From: Amorphophallus konjac
Taxonomy: Eukaryota; Streptophyta; Magnoliopsida; Alismatales; Araceae
Assembly: GCA_022559845.1 (NCBI GenBank)
Contig: CM040124.1
Coordinates: 67,479,491 to 67,543,490, forward strand
DNA: 64,000 nt
Reading direction: 5' to 3'
Shown: positions 34,590-46,254 of the stretch, piece by piece
Layout: each line of letters opens with the position of its first letter
Numbering within the stretch: position 1 is the first letter of the stretch
Position numbers and translations under genes: made by a program
Notes under the pieces: generated by a model
The model's input: the letters and a program-made list of their open reading frames with translations, nothing else
Databases searched by the model: none
What the model was told of the DNA's origin: nothing

Positions 34590-36802
34590 GACGTTCTGTA
34601 TACGGTCTTACAAAAACCGTTTATGCCCCTGGCGATCTCGTGACAGACCGTTTTTCCCCTTTTTGCAGGTTTAACCCCGATCGATCTAAACGGCCCCTCG
34701 ATAGACCGCAAGGTCTGAGGTTAGCGGCCCTGTACACGACCGTTTCTATGTACTGTTTGAGTTACTTTCATTTCAATATACGTTGCTAACTATCTTGAAT
34801 AGGGTAGAAACTCACTAATTTTAAATGGAGCATATGGAATAATGTTGACAATTGTCAACTGAGATCACGACTGCCAACCTTCTTTCATCTTTCTTTTCAT
34901 TCAAATGTATCATCTTGACTATTCCTTGAGTTGTTAGATAAAAGTAAAGATTCTTATCCTTGGATTAAATGTTAGGATTGTTTGACAGTCACTCCACTCT
35001 GGTGGTGCTGACTGACCGCTATACATTATCTTCCGAAGTTTTTCAACCCTCAATTCTTGTAATAGTTGGGACTCTCCACCAGATATTCCTTCAATCGGAC
35101 TAGGACATCTATTATGAGACCTCCGTAAGCCCCCGCGAGCCTGGGATTCCCACTAGGACGTCGGGCAGGTTGTACCTCAAATCTTGCACCTGTAACTCGA
35201 CCAGATCGCTTATTAGCCTCTGTCCAGATTCGCGGCCCACATGGGACCGTTTAAGTCCTTACACGGCCTGAATCTGACCGTTTGATCTCCTTGAGCGACT
35301 CGTGTGAGACCGCATTTTGCTGGCTAAGTACCAAGACATGCTGGTCGATTGTCCTTGATCTTCCTTCGACCTAGCCATGTTAAGTCGGCCCAAAGCCTCT
35401 AGACCCGACCTGAGAACTGTGGTGTGCACTCTCATTCGGCTCCACCATGTTCCGGGTGGCCTAGGAGCCTTAGGGCGACTACTCTAGCCTAGCTTTGCCC
35501 ATTTGGTTCGCGGTTATCCCTGGACCGTTTTACCATCTAAACGGACGTCTGTGGGCCGTTGGTGTTGGGGCGGCCCAATGTAGACTGTGTAACGCTCGTT
35601 ATGGGCCTTCGATCCGTTTGTGCTAAACAGTCGGATATGGACCGTCTTTACCTGTAAGACGGCCCATTCCAGACCGTCCTTGACTTCCAGCGGCCCTTAA
35701 AGGACCGTTTATCCCTTGGCACCGGACTGGGTTTCCGTGGCCCAGTTAGTCTCCTGCGGCCCATTATAAGATCATTTTTATCCCATGCGGCGCTGGTGTG
35801 ACCGCGTAGCTTCCAGAGACTGTTCTTTTCTTGTGTGCTTCGGTACCCAGGCCGTGGATGGCTTGTGCTGCAATAAAATCTTGGATTTGTTACTTGCTTA
35901 TTTCCAGGTTATAGCTTGATGAATTCCACTCCTTTTTTCTTGCCGAGTCCAATAAATGTCTAGACATAACTTGGGATCTTGGATCCACCAAATCAATGCC
36001 AATGCATCATAAGGGCCCGGTCTGGTCCTGGGAGGAGCGCCCAAAAAGTACTAGTGCCACGGGGAGTTGTAATGACATGGTGAGACATTGCACCGAGTGC
36101 ATGACTAGCATGATGTCTATGACATTTCATTCATTTGAGTCATTCCATTCTTTTTTCTATGATACAAGTTATTGAATTCCTATATGGAATTATTTACATG
36201 ACTTGCTTGTTACATGCTCGATCGGCCAATTTCCTGGGTATGATATGTCTCTGTTCTTCTTATTTGAGTAATTCATTATTTATCAGTCCTTTTATTTCAT
36301 CGCATGACATTAATGTAATTGGTTAATTACTTAAATCTTGCCTGCTATTACCTACTGAGTGCTCGCTCACCCAATTTTTTCCCCCTGTTTCAGGTAGCTC
36401 CAGTGATGACTCTCAAACTGATGGGGATGGGTAGGAGTGAAGTCCTTGGAGCGAGCCAGCTAGAAAGCCTCTTGGAGTGTCCTTAGATAGCTTGAGTCAA
36501 GAGTGTCGTCATGTTAAAGTTGTTTCGGAGTGTAATTTGGTTATTCAGTTATTATTTGAGTTGTAATGTAAAGATGTCAGTGGATAGAGGGAACTTCTTT
36601 GGTTCATTTAGTTGTTGGTGGATATCGAAACTTGTTATGTTTCATTAGTTTGGAATAAATGGTTATTAGGGAGTTATTCCTTCCTTTTCCGATTGTGTTA
36701 TTTTTGAGTTATCTAAATGCTAACCCAAGGCACATCATGTCTGGAAATCAACATATTTTAACTCAACTGTCGCATTCTGATTTTCCGCGTCGAGGCGTGA
36801 CA

Positions 36803-38168
36803 CTCCAACTCAGCGATTCTACTTGAGTCCTAAGCAAATGAAACCTTCATGTCATTGCATTTTTAGCAAATGCCTGGTTGCATTACAAATACCCTTTCCC
36901 TTACTTTTTCTACTCCATATCCCCCTGATTGGACAAATGTCCTACCTATGTCAGCGGGTCCAAGACGAACGTCGGCTATGGAGCTTAAACTATCCTCTTG
37001 TTAGTCTTCCCCCAACCAGACGCCTCACTAAAGTCAATTGATGTACTAGGAGAAGTTAGCATAGGCACTCCCCTGTCATCGGGAATGATCACCTCTAGGG
37101 ACATTCTTACGCCCTGGTGACCATCCTTACGGAAGTCATTATGTCCATTAGGCCCACCGTAAAGCCAAAGGATAATGTTTGCTTTCCCAGTTACTTAATT
37201 ACCTGAGTGAATGGGTCCTCTTTAAATGCTTATTTGTTTATGAACTCCACTAATGTGTGTTTGTGCAGCTGCAGGTCATATATCATTGGGATTCGCTCTT
37301 CATCGCCTTCTCCTACTATTATATATACTATATATTACATAGAGCCCGGAGACTAATAACTTCGGGCACATAAACTATGAGTTCTTCTCTAATAAAAATA
37401 ATGAGTGGTTTATGTTCCCTAAGTTATTCGATGGCCATCTGGTTTCATGATTGACCTCAGGATGACGGACTCGTTGGACTCTCGACCGACGCCTTTATCG
37501 GAACCATACAATAATACCTCTGGATATGCATTAGGTAGATTTTCACTTTAAACCCAGCATGCATTGTATAGGTCTTTTCTTCTTTGCATCCAAAACCAAA
37601 CAAAAATGTACCTAGAAAAGCATGGCATGCATTCGTGCAGCAAGAAGGAAACAATGGTCGAGAGAAGGGTCTGCCAATCAGTCTGCCCTAGACTCTATCC
37701 CTCTTTTGTCAATCATCCAAGTTCTTCAATTCCATCACTTTTTTGTTGTCTACCTTATTCCACTACGATTCGACAAGTTGAGAGTGTGTTTTGCATGCGA
37801 TCGCTATGAGTATACTGAGATTCGAAGGTCATTTTCCCTATCCTGCTTTGTTTACTTACTCCTATTTTAGGTGTCTTGTATCTCCTTGGGCCGGATCGTG
37901 ATGCATCCTTGAGTGTGCTCAAGTCCCGCAAGCGATATGCCAGGGGGTCCCACAGACTGTTGATACAAGCCCTCTTAGATTAATTTTCCTTAGTCTCCTT
38001 TTGAATGACCTATCTTATCACTTTATGCTTGTCCATTCTTATGTGAAGCTCAATCTCAGCTCAAGAATCTTTTTGAGCAGGATGTCCTAATTAGGCTTCT
38101 TTCTTTACCGAAACACCTATTTATCAGTCCGCCGGGCTCTCTTGCAAAACGGACGTTCCGGAGGGGCA
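36803..38168 (+). mobile_element. Continuation of the older retroelement right of E1
   Basis: No recognisable domain. It ends in a purine-rich stretch (CGGAGGGGCATT, about 38158-38168) directly before a Tat-like LTR start, so it is probably the 3' end of an internal region in plus orientation. Short open frames at 36823-37041 and 37564-37870 have no recognisable content. Confidence 0.35.
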
Positions 38169-39320
38169 TTTGCAGACGTCTAATTTTGGACATCCCGCGG
38201 ACCATGTCTAGGCATCATAGAAGTGACACTTTCTTCTTGATGATTGGGAGTGCGGGGTCTCATCTTTGTCTAGGTAGGCTCCACCATGTCCCTTCGCTGA
38301 TCCAACAAGCGGCCAGGGTACAGGCCACCCAGGACCCCAAGGCGTCCAGATACCTAGCCGCCCAACCCAGCCAAGGCGGCCAAGGTGGACAGACTCTTGG
38401 CCGCCCAGTTCCCCAAGGCGGCCACAACCTTGGCTGCCCAGCCTCTTTTGAACGGCCATCGACCTTGCCGCCTCGTGGTAACCACAGTCAATTCCATGAT
38501 TCTACCCACTCCAGGCGCGTCCTCCGCAACCACTCCCACTCGGGGGGTCGAGGCGCACGTAGTCTCACATGTTCTCACCTCTGAATGGGTCAAAGATGAT
38601 GCTGGAATCCATTTTCGAGGGTTTTTCACGGAGTGAAAGCCCCCACATACAAAAGTCCATTTCGAACCATCTCACGGGGGGTTGGACATTTTTGAAGCAG
38701 GAGAGGCTGGCAGTGCGGATCCGAGAGAGAGCTATGAGCACGAGAGCGTCCTTCCCAACCTTCCCCGAGAAGCAGAACCCGAAGTCGAGGAGCTCCGCTG
38801 CGAGAGAGTCCCGGTTCCAGGAGGCGGCCATCGATATGGCCGCCTACCACCTTTGAACGGCCATACAGTTGGCTGCCTTCCATTGGTCGACGGGCAAACC
38901 TCGTCCTTCCTTCCCTTGTTCTCTGTTTCGCTACATTTCAGTTTATTTTACTGCATTCATGCATGATAGATTCTCCTAGATCCTATTTTAAAGAGGTTTT
39001 CTAATCCAAAACATAGGGAAGGCAGATGGTCGAAAGTCTCGACCATTCCCCTTCCCACCCCCTTCCCGGTACGATTGATCTCATTTGCATGTTTTCTTTA
39101 CTTCTTTGAGCATATACTACATTTCCTCAGTCTAATGGTCTATTCTCTTCTATTTGCTGATTAATTTGCAGGGACCTCGTCATTGACTCGCAGAGCTCCC
39201 CATTCTCGGCCGGCAGAGAGCGAGGATAAGAAGAACCCATATTCTCCCATTCCAAGGCATTGCGATCATCTTATCCCTATGAGGCTCAGGTATAAGTCTC
39301 TGGCGATCACTCTATTTCTA
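38169..39320 (+). repeat. Tat-type LTR, right end unresolved
   Basis: The start TGCAGACGTCTAATTTTGG resembles the sense start of E4 (TGTAGACACACCATTTTTGA), and a polypurine-like tract lies just upstream. The right end is not clear; sequence near 39294-39306 (CTGGCGATCAC) resembles the primer-site word of E3 and E4. It contains the GGCGGCC array. Confidence 0.4.
38371..38880. repeat. GGCGGCC/GGCCGCC motif array with a 10-bp inverted repeat
   Basis: CCAAGGCGGCC occurs at 38371 and again near 38413, CTTGGCCGCCC near 38396, and further GGCC words follow to 38465. AGGCGGCCAT (38822-38831) pairs perfectly with ATGGCCGCCT (38836-38845) over a 4-nt spacer. Confidence 0.8.
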
Positions 39321-39827
39321 TTTTTCTAACCCGTGCAATGTCGGCCCAGCATCAGCATAGTTCGGGAAGTGGCACGCCACAGCACGCCGACCACTTTCGG
39401 GGCCTACAACAGGCTGTGAGGGTATCTGGGAGGTGTTCCTGAATAGGCATCTACCAACAGGGACGCGTATATAAATACACGTCTTGGGATGCAGACGCGT
39501 ATCAGATAGAAACCTGCTCTTCGAGAACTGACTGAAGGAAGAATAAGGACTTCCACAACTCAAACACATCCAAATATGGCAATCAACTGAATAAATGGGA
39601 TGCTTTCTTAGAACCCTTTCTTCTTTCCGAAACAACGCAAACCTCTCGGGGAATCACAAGACACTGTGGGGGAGTGCACGTGGTGCATGAGGGATGGAAA
39701 TGAAAGTGCTGCTAGGAGCGCAACTGTAGCGCGCAAAGGCGCAATAAGGAGGGGCACACACGGGTGCCAAAAGGAGGGGCACACGTGGGTGCCAAAAACA
39801 CATAGGTAACCAAAATAAAACAAAAGA
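39321..39827 (-). other. Probable leader of E4, no gene seen
   Basis: Short frames only, none recognisable. Two GACGCGT-related words at about 39462 and 39495, with TATATAAATA between them, recall the E4 LTR, so this may include a rearranged LTR fragment. Confidence 0.3.
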
Positions 39828-39850
39828 GGTCCCACCATGATCACCAAAAG
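39828..39850 (-). other. Candidate primer-binding site of E4
   Basis: The minus strand reads TCTTTTGGTGATCATGGTGG next to the LTR end, nearly the same as in E3. Confidence 0.55.
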
Positions 39851-40644
39851 ATGTGAACGACGTCACGGGAACGTACGGATGGGGCCGTAAAAAAGCGCAA
39901 GAAACACGGCACAGCGAGAGTTGCTCTCCGCGGGTTTTAACCAAAATAATGGAAAGGAAATCTAATCACGCGTGAGTGTGTGTGTGTTGCATGATGTGTG
40001 ATCGCCAGAGGTCAAAGACCCCAAAATTAAAGAGTAAATGATCGCGAATATACCTCAGAAATGGGAGATTTGTGCGGATTCCTTCTTCCTCTTCCCTCGG
40101 CCGGCCGATGAAGAGGGCTTTCTCTCGGTTACCCTTCCAAAAATGGAACAAACACCAAATATGGATCAGAACAAAAGCACTGTAGTATCAATCCCTTGTG
40201 ATGAAAATGATGAAATCATGAACAAATACACACCTGGTTGGTGTTGTTTAAACCCCTTTTAGGATGCAAAGGGTAGGCAAATGATATGATGAATGAAGTT
40301 TCATGCAGAAATGCACAAACGTGTAGCTCTCTTAAGATGAGAGATATGGCACAAATGAAAGTGAAAGATGATGCATGCAACTAACGAAAATAAACCAAAA
40401 GAAGAACGGGGTAAAGAAAAGCTTATTGCGGTGCCAATGGCGGGCTTCGAGGAGGGATTCGGCAGCGTGAGGATGGCGTGGACGTGCAGTGGGAAGATAT
40501 GGCCTTCTCTTTCGAGCGTACTAGTACCCGAAAATCCGGTAGAACATCCCCTTAAACACTCACGAGCTCAGAAGGGATTTGGACAGTGTCTCCCCCTCCT
40601 CTTGAAGGATTTCCCCGTTGTTGATTTCGTGAGAGGGGGTCCTC

Positions 40645-40652
40645 TATTTATA
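40645..40652 (-). promoter_or_regulatory. Minus-strand TATA box of E4
   Basis: The minus strand reads CCCTATAAATAGAGG, a near-consensus plant TATA box. Confidence 0.65.
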
Positions 40653-40700
40653 GGGAAAATTGAAGAGAACGCATCTAGGCAAGGGGACACGTTAATGTGA

Positions 40701-41097
40701 ACGCGTCCAATTGAACGGCCGCGTTATATATTTAAAAATGATTTCCTTTATGATGGACGTATCCTCCTTGTTAGACGCGTTATTTAAGTGCGTCCCCAAA
40801 GGAGGACGCGCCCATGCACATTTCCACCAAACACGGCGCCGAAAGCGCATCGAAAGTGACTGATGTCGGTGCCTAACCTTGACTTTTAGAGACACATCTG
40901 GTCAGAAAAAACATTTTCTTTCTAAATTGTCAAACAAAACGGCGGGTTTGGCACCGAATTTTGACTGAAAAAGGTGTCTTAGGAGGCTGACACGTTTCAA
41001 ATATGCATCCACCAGAGCAGACGCATCAACAGGGGCTCGATTTTTAAATTGAGTGAAGACGCGTCCGGATGGGATGCCATGTTTTGAAGAACGCATC
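40701..41097. repeat. GACGCGTC motif array in the E4 U3
   Basis: ACGCGTCC at 40701, GACGCGT at 40774, GCGTCCC at 40790, GGACGCGCC at 40804, GACGCATC at 41020, GACGCGTCC at 41058 and ACGCATC at 41091. All lie upstream of the TATA box. Confidence 0.85.
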
Positions 41098-41539
41098 TAC
41101 CTCGGCCGTCGTGCTTATGATCATCCCTAAAAATTTTAAAAAGGGGGTAAATTATCATAAAAATAGGAAACTTACTCAGATAACCCAGATATGAGAGCCA
41201 CTTTGGGGCATCGTAGTGTGATATGAGATTTACCCAATGTAATGTCAAAAATGGTGTGTCTACACCCTCCCATTCATTTACCCTCTCTCTCTATGTCTCT
41301 CACAATGATGAAATTTTCATGTAGGGCTATTAACGTCGGGTACAGTAATGTACTTCGTTCTATCTTTTCGACAAATTTTTGCCAATAAATAGTCCGTAAA
41401 ATATATTTTTAAAATATATTATTTGATTTTAGTTTGTTTACTTTGATTTAAATTTATTTATTATTATTATTATGTGGGTGTATGTTAAAATTTATTATTT
41501 GAATTTACTATTTATTATAATGTGGGTGTGTGTTCGGGA

Positions 41540-41830
41540 AAGGGAGGGGGGCCGATCCGGTGGGGAGGGGAGGGGGGTACAGTGGGGCGGGGTGTTCGGG
41601 AGACGGAGGGGGGCACATTCGGGAGGGGAGGGTGGGGGTGGGAGGGGACGGGAGAGGATTAGAGGAGGGGAGAGTGGGGAGGGGACAGGAGGGTGGGGGG
41701 GTCGGTGGGGGACGGGAGAGGACAGGAGGGGGGTAGGGAGGGGACGGGAGAGGACGAGAGGGGAGGTTGACACATTGGGTGATTGGGGAGGGGGGTCGGT
41801 GGGGTACGGGAGAGGAGGGGGCCCACGGCC
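41540..41830 (+). repeat. G-rich imperfect repeat with G-quadruplex potential
   Basis: Runs of three to seven G recur every few bases, with repeated words such as GGGACGGGAGAGGA. The open frames read across it on both strands are compositional. Another such block is at 42590-42775. Confidence 0.85.
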
Positions 41831-42590
41831 ACAGGCTCGAAACTGTCTCACGGGAAAAACACAAAAAGCCATCACCCTAGGTGGACTCCTCAATGGGCTA
41901 GGGTCTCCACAAGGGGCAAGCCTCACAGGCATTATCAACACGGGAATAGAATTGCCAACTCACCCACTTACTCACACCCACGGCCTGCTCAACTCACATC
42001 GGCCTATCTCGCCCACACGGGGAAACCTCTTACTCAAATACACCCAAAAATAGAACCCCAAGTCAGCGCACCTCGGTGATCTCAATTTCAGATGCCGTCG
42101 GCTTGGGACGGTCCATTACTAAGTATATTTTAACCCCAAAATCATTAATTTTCAAACCCGGGGTGAACAACGCATCATACGGCCCAAAAAGGCAGCCCGG
42201 ACAACAAACCAGTCGACCAACACCAAGGGTCGGTCGACCGACCTGCACTGGTTTCTCAACCGGTGCACTGGTCGATCGACCAACACCTGAGTTGGTCGGC
42301 AGACCTACACTGGTCAATCGACAGACCTACACTGGTTGGCTGACCGACCAGGCACAGTCTGTCGACCGGTGCAAGCACCCTGCTGCCTGCACTGCAGCTG
42401 GTTTGGACCCGTCGATCGATCCAACTGATCGGTTAACCAATTTCGGTCAGGAACTTACGGAACCCCAGCGAGGGGTGCCCGTCCATGCCCCATTCAATCC
42501 AGATCGAGGGGAAAATCATCGAGGACCTTTCCCCAAGTATCAAACCACCAAAATCAAGAATTTAAGCAAGGAAACACCACCTGATGTTTT
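41831..42590. other. Segment between two G-rich blocks, with a GTCGAC array
   Basis: A 254-codon frame at 42076-42840 crosses the motif array and the second G-rich block and is probably not a gene. GTCGACC (42212), CGGTCGACCG (42231), GGTCGATCGACC (about 42270), GTCGACCGGTGCA (42361) and CGTCGATCGATCC (about 42410) form the array. By analogy with other arrays here it may be an LTR fragment. Confidence 0.5.
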
Positions 42591-42775
42591 CAGTGGGGAA
42601 GGGCAGGCTCGGGAGGGAGAGGGAGGGAGCAGGTCTAGGTGGATGTTGGGGAGGAGAGGCGGGGTCCTGTGGCGGAAGGGAGGGGGTCCTGTGTGGGTAA
42701 GTCTTCAGTGGGGGAGGGGGGTCCGTCCAAGGGAGGGGAGGGGTTATGGTTTTTTTTTGGGGGGGGGGGGGATTT
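42590..42775 (+). repeat. Second G-rich block ending in T9-G13
   Basis: GGGAGGGGAGGGG-type repeats end in nine T followed by thirteen G (42750-42771). Confidence 0.85.
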
Positions 42776-43530
42776 CTTTATGTCTTCTCCTTGGTGGTTT
42801 CTTTTATTTACATTATTTAGCTTTGAAGTTCTTCATTTGAATATTTTTTAAATTAGATGTTGTTTAATTCGATGTATGCATAATGATAAGTGAGATGTTA
42901 TTTAATTTTATGTTATTTAATTACATGGGGTATTCCCTGTGAGTTGAGTTATGTGGGTGCAACCTAACATTACATACATCTCAGGAGAGCGTGTTAAACC
43001 CGTGTCAATGAACCTTCCCATTCAAAACTTTGGGATTGATGTGTATGTTCTCATATTTTTTACGAGAATGTATATATCCACCTCAAAGTCTTGAATTGTC
43101 CCGTTTGGATAGTCTGTGAATGTTTGATTCCACTTAGGCGGTCATTTACTATATGTGTTTGTATGGTTTGTTGAGAATTTCGGTTGCGTCCTCTCACTCT
43201 TCTCTAGTATACCTTTATTGATTTTGATTTTTTTCTTAACCACTTACTAGTAAGTGTTTAAAATTTTTTCTTAATCAATAAATATTTTTGGTATATCGAA
43301 GAAGTGTGGGGAGATGCTACCAAAATTTTTAGCAAATCGTACAACACATATAGTAAGTGATTATGCAATCAAACCTTCATGGATGGGTTAAAAAGTGATA
43401 ATCTAAATTATACACCCTTCCTCTACAAATGGTCTATGGCGAACGATGTGAGGAAAGGGTCGGGCTTATTTTCAGGAGTAATGATTTCAAAGTTATTTGT
43501 GTATTAACATTTAGTGGGTGCAGGCAAAAT
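42776..43530 (+). other. AT-rich 5' flank of the CACTA transposase, no gene seen
   Basis: No open frame of interest. CACTA elements usually have long non-coding subterminal DNA here. I could not find a CACTA terminal inverted repeat. Confidence 0.4.
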
Positions 43531-46171
43531 ATTGACAGATCGTTCATAAATGTATCGTAGAATAGTTGACTGGGTATTGTCTATTGAGTTTAAGCATGGA
43601 GTTGAGAGCTTCATTCATTTTGTATTGGATAATATAAATGCAGTAATAGACTGCGACGGTCACATTCGATGCCCTTGTTCAGGTTGTAGAAACTTGAGGT
43701 GGCGTTCACCATGGGATCTGTAGCATCATTTGTACAAGAAAGGATTCGTGGACAGTTATATGAATTGGGCGTGTCAAAGTGAGGATGTCTTGTCGTATGA
43801 GCCCGACAATGTTGCAGGCACAAGTGGATACAAGGATATGGTTGTAGATGCTACTGATCCTAGTATTAATGTTCATGAGAAACATGCATACATGGAAGAA
43901 GTGCCGAACAAGATAGTCGAAAGATTTTATCAACTACTTAGGGATGCTGATGAGCCGTTGTGGGATGGTTGTGAAAAGCACACTCGGTTGTCTGCGGTCT
44001 TAAAGTTGTTGAACTTGAAATCTGAATTTCACATCAGTGAGACTTGTTTTGACCGTCTCCTCCTCTTGATCAAGAGAATGTTGCACCGAGACGAGAAGTT
44101 ACCTGAAACTTTTTACCGTACAAAAAAGATGGTCAATGAGCTAGGGCTTGGGTATATGAAAATACATGCATGCTCGAATCACTATATGTTATATTACAAA
44201 GAGGATGGAGGTAAGATATCATGTTCTATTTGTCATCATGACGGATTCAAACCTAAGAGAGGGGACAATTCAAAACAAAAAGATGTACCTTAAAAGGTAG
44301 TGTGATACTTCCCTCTTACGTCAAGACTGCAGTGGCTATATATGTCCTCAAAGATGGCTTGACATACGACATGGCACACTGAAAGAGTACAATGTGCTGA
44401 TGATATAATCATTCTTGCCGATGGCAAAGCTTGGACTCACTTCAGCCGTACTCATTTTGCTTTCTCCAGGGAGCCACGTAATGTTAGGTTGGGTTTATAC
44501 ACAGATGGATTTAATACATTTGGTGGTTCAGTGGTGTCTTACTCTTGTTGGCCAGTGTTCATGACACCGTACAACCTTCCGCCGGACATGTGCATGAAGT
44601 GAGAAAATCTATTTTTATCCTTAGTAATTCATGGTTCAAAAAGTCCAAGAAAAAAATTGGACATATATCTCATACCATTGATTGATGAACTGAAATTTTT
44701 ATGGACTGATGGAGTTATTACTTATGATGCATCTAGGAAGCAAAATTTTATAATGAAGGATGCACTGATGTAGACAATAAGTGACATCCCTGCATATGGA
44801 ATGCTATCTGGTTGGAGCACATATGAGAGGTTAGCATGTCCTTACTATATGGAAGATACTAAATCATTTGTATTTAAACATGGTGGGAAAGCATGTTGGT
44901 TTGATTGCCATCGGCGGTTTCTACCAAGTGACCATCCTTTCCAAAGGTAAAAGGACTCATTTTCAGAAAAATACTATTGAAATGGATGGAGCAGAGTACA
45001 ATGGGTGTCTGGTCGACATATGGTGGCACGGGTGCAAAATTTGCTAGATGTAGTACAACTGTCCGGTAGCACACGACAACTCCCTAGATTTGGAAAGGAT
45101 CACAATTGGAACAAGAAATGTATTTTCTGGGAATTACCTTATTGGTCAACTCTTATTGTACGACACAATCTGGATGTCATGCATATCAAGAAGAATATTT
45201 TCGATAATGTATTCAACAGGATCAGGAACATAAAAGGCAAAACAAATGACAACACCAAAACGCGTATGGACTTAAAGATACTTTGTAAATGTCCAGAACT
45301 GGAACTGCAAAACGTGCATGGAAAAATTGTGCAGTCTAAAGCAACTTACGTGCTTAGTGATACACAGATCAAGGAAGTGTGCTAGTGATTGAAACAGTTG
45401 AGATTCCCATATGAATATGTGTCCAATATAGCCCATTGTGTGAATGTTAATGAGGGAAAAATATATGAACTGAAAAGTCATGACTGTCATGTGTTCATGG
45501 AGAGGCTAGTGCCTATTGCATTTCATGACTTGTTGCCAAAGCTTGTATGGGGAGCACTGACCGAGCTAAGTCAGTTTTTCAAGATTTTATGTGCATCAGA
45601 ACTCAGACTTCGGGATGTACAAACTATCGAATAAAATATGGTCATGACCGTTTGCAAGCTAGAGAAGATATTTCCTCCGGCATTCTACGATTCGATGGAG
45701 CACCTAATTATCCATTCGCCATACGAGGCTATAGTAGGAGGGTCAGTACAATTTCGATGGATGTATCCATTTGAGAAGTATGTGAGAATTTTTTTTCTTT
45801 TGCCCGCTACATGTGTACATAATGTATGTCATTGTCATCTGAACTGTTATTATAGGTGCATGCATGAACTAAAAATGAAAGTTTGTAACAAGGCGAAGGT
45901 AGAGGGTTCGATTACTGAGGCATATATTATTGAAGAAATTTTAAACTTCTGTTCGATGTGCTTTGAGCCAGAGATTCAAACTCATCATACTCGACCTCCA
46001 CGTAATGATGACGGGGGAGTTGCTGATTCATCTGATCAGCTCTCTATATTTAAGCATCTTGGACGTGCGTTCGGACGTTGCTTGACTCGCACGCTCGAAG
46101 ATAGAGAGTTGTACGCTGTAGAGATATATATTCTTCTGAATTGTACTGAGATTGAACCTGATGTTGAGTAA
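43531..46171 (+). pseudogene. CACTA transposase (TNP2/TNPD-like), broken
   Basis: The transposase cuts and rejoins element ends. The N-terminal transposase-associated domain is at about 43531-43830 (IRCPCSGCRNLRW near 43665) with stops near 43545 and 43722. An open stretch (43730-44293) follows with the coil preceding the catalytic core. The TNP2 core is at about 44400-45000: PRNVRLGLYTDGFNTFGG, SYSCWPVFMTPYNLPPDMCM and a YGMLSGWSTYERLACP block, interrupted by stops near 44600 and 44773. 45005-45385 continues to the conserved WSTLIVRHNLDVMHI. DUF4218 covers 45389-45777, with a stop at 45632-45634. A 78-bp intron (45778-45855, GT...AG) separates it from the last exon to 46171. Many stops show it is dead. 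Confidence 0.88.
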
Positions 46172-46254
46172 GTTCTAAACTCACATTTCCTTATGTACAT
46201 AAGTTGTTTACCCTTCTACTTGCCATTTAAGGTAGTAGTGTATTCATATTGCAG

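Larger units (their letters stand above)
6225..36802 (+). mobile_element. E1: Del/Tekay chromovirus (Ty3/gypsy) with nested insertions
   Basis: Both LTRs begin TGTAGCAC and end GCGTGACA. The 5' LTR spans 6225-26730 because E2 is inserted in it; without E2 it is about 3158 bp. The 3' LTR spans 31379-36802; without a solo LTR and a 195-bp duplication it is about 3159 bp. The element's own length is therefore close to 11.0 kb. The order gag, protease, reverse transcriptase, RNase H, integrase, chromodomain-like tail and the long LTRs fit the Del/Tekay lineage. Flanks are CGCCA and CTCCA, a target duplication with one mismatch. All coding parts are broken, so the copy is dead. Confidence 0.9.
31379..36802 (+). 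repeat. E1 3' LTR, enlarged by a duplication and a solo LTR
   Basis: Apart from the 195-bp duplication and the 2065-bp solo LTR with its target repeat, its length (about 3159 bp) equals that of the 5' LTR to within a base or so. TATAAAA is at 31840-31846. The GACCGTTT/GCGGCCC array is at 34600-35800. Confidence 0.92.
39852..41264 (-). mobile_element. E4: Tat-type LTR on the minus strand
   Basis: The 1413-bp repeat runs on the plus strand from TGTGAACGACG to GGTGTGTCTACA. In the sense direction it starts TGTAGACACACC. A minus-strand TATA box (TATAAATA) is at 40645-40652, with the GACGCGTC array upstream of it. No second copy was found in the window. Confidence 0.7.

Noticed and set aside
41472..42053. 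Open frames of 193 and 148 codons on opposite strands
   Set aside because: They are products of the G-rich repeat and have Gly/Arg or Pro/Ser composition with no domain.
42076..42840. 254-codon open frame
   Set aside because: It crosses a motif array, a G-rich block and a homopolymer run. Repeated 'GRPT' and 'VDRPT'-like words come from the GTCGAC array.
41265..43530. CACTA terminal inverted repeat at the left of the transposon
   Set aside because: No CACTA-starting terminus with a matching right-hand partner could be found, so element ends are left open.
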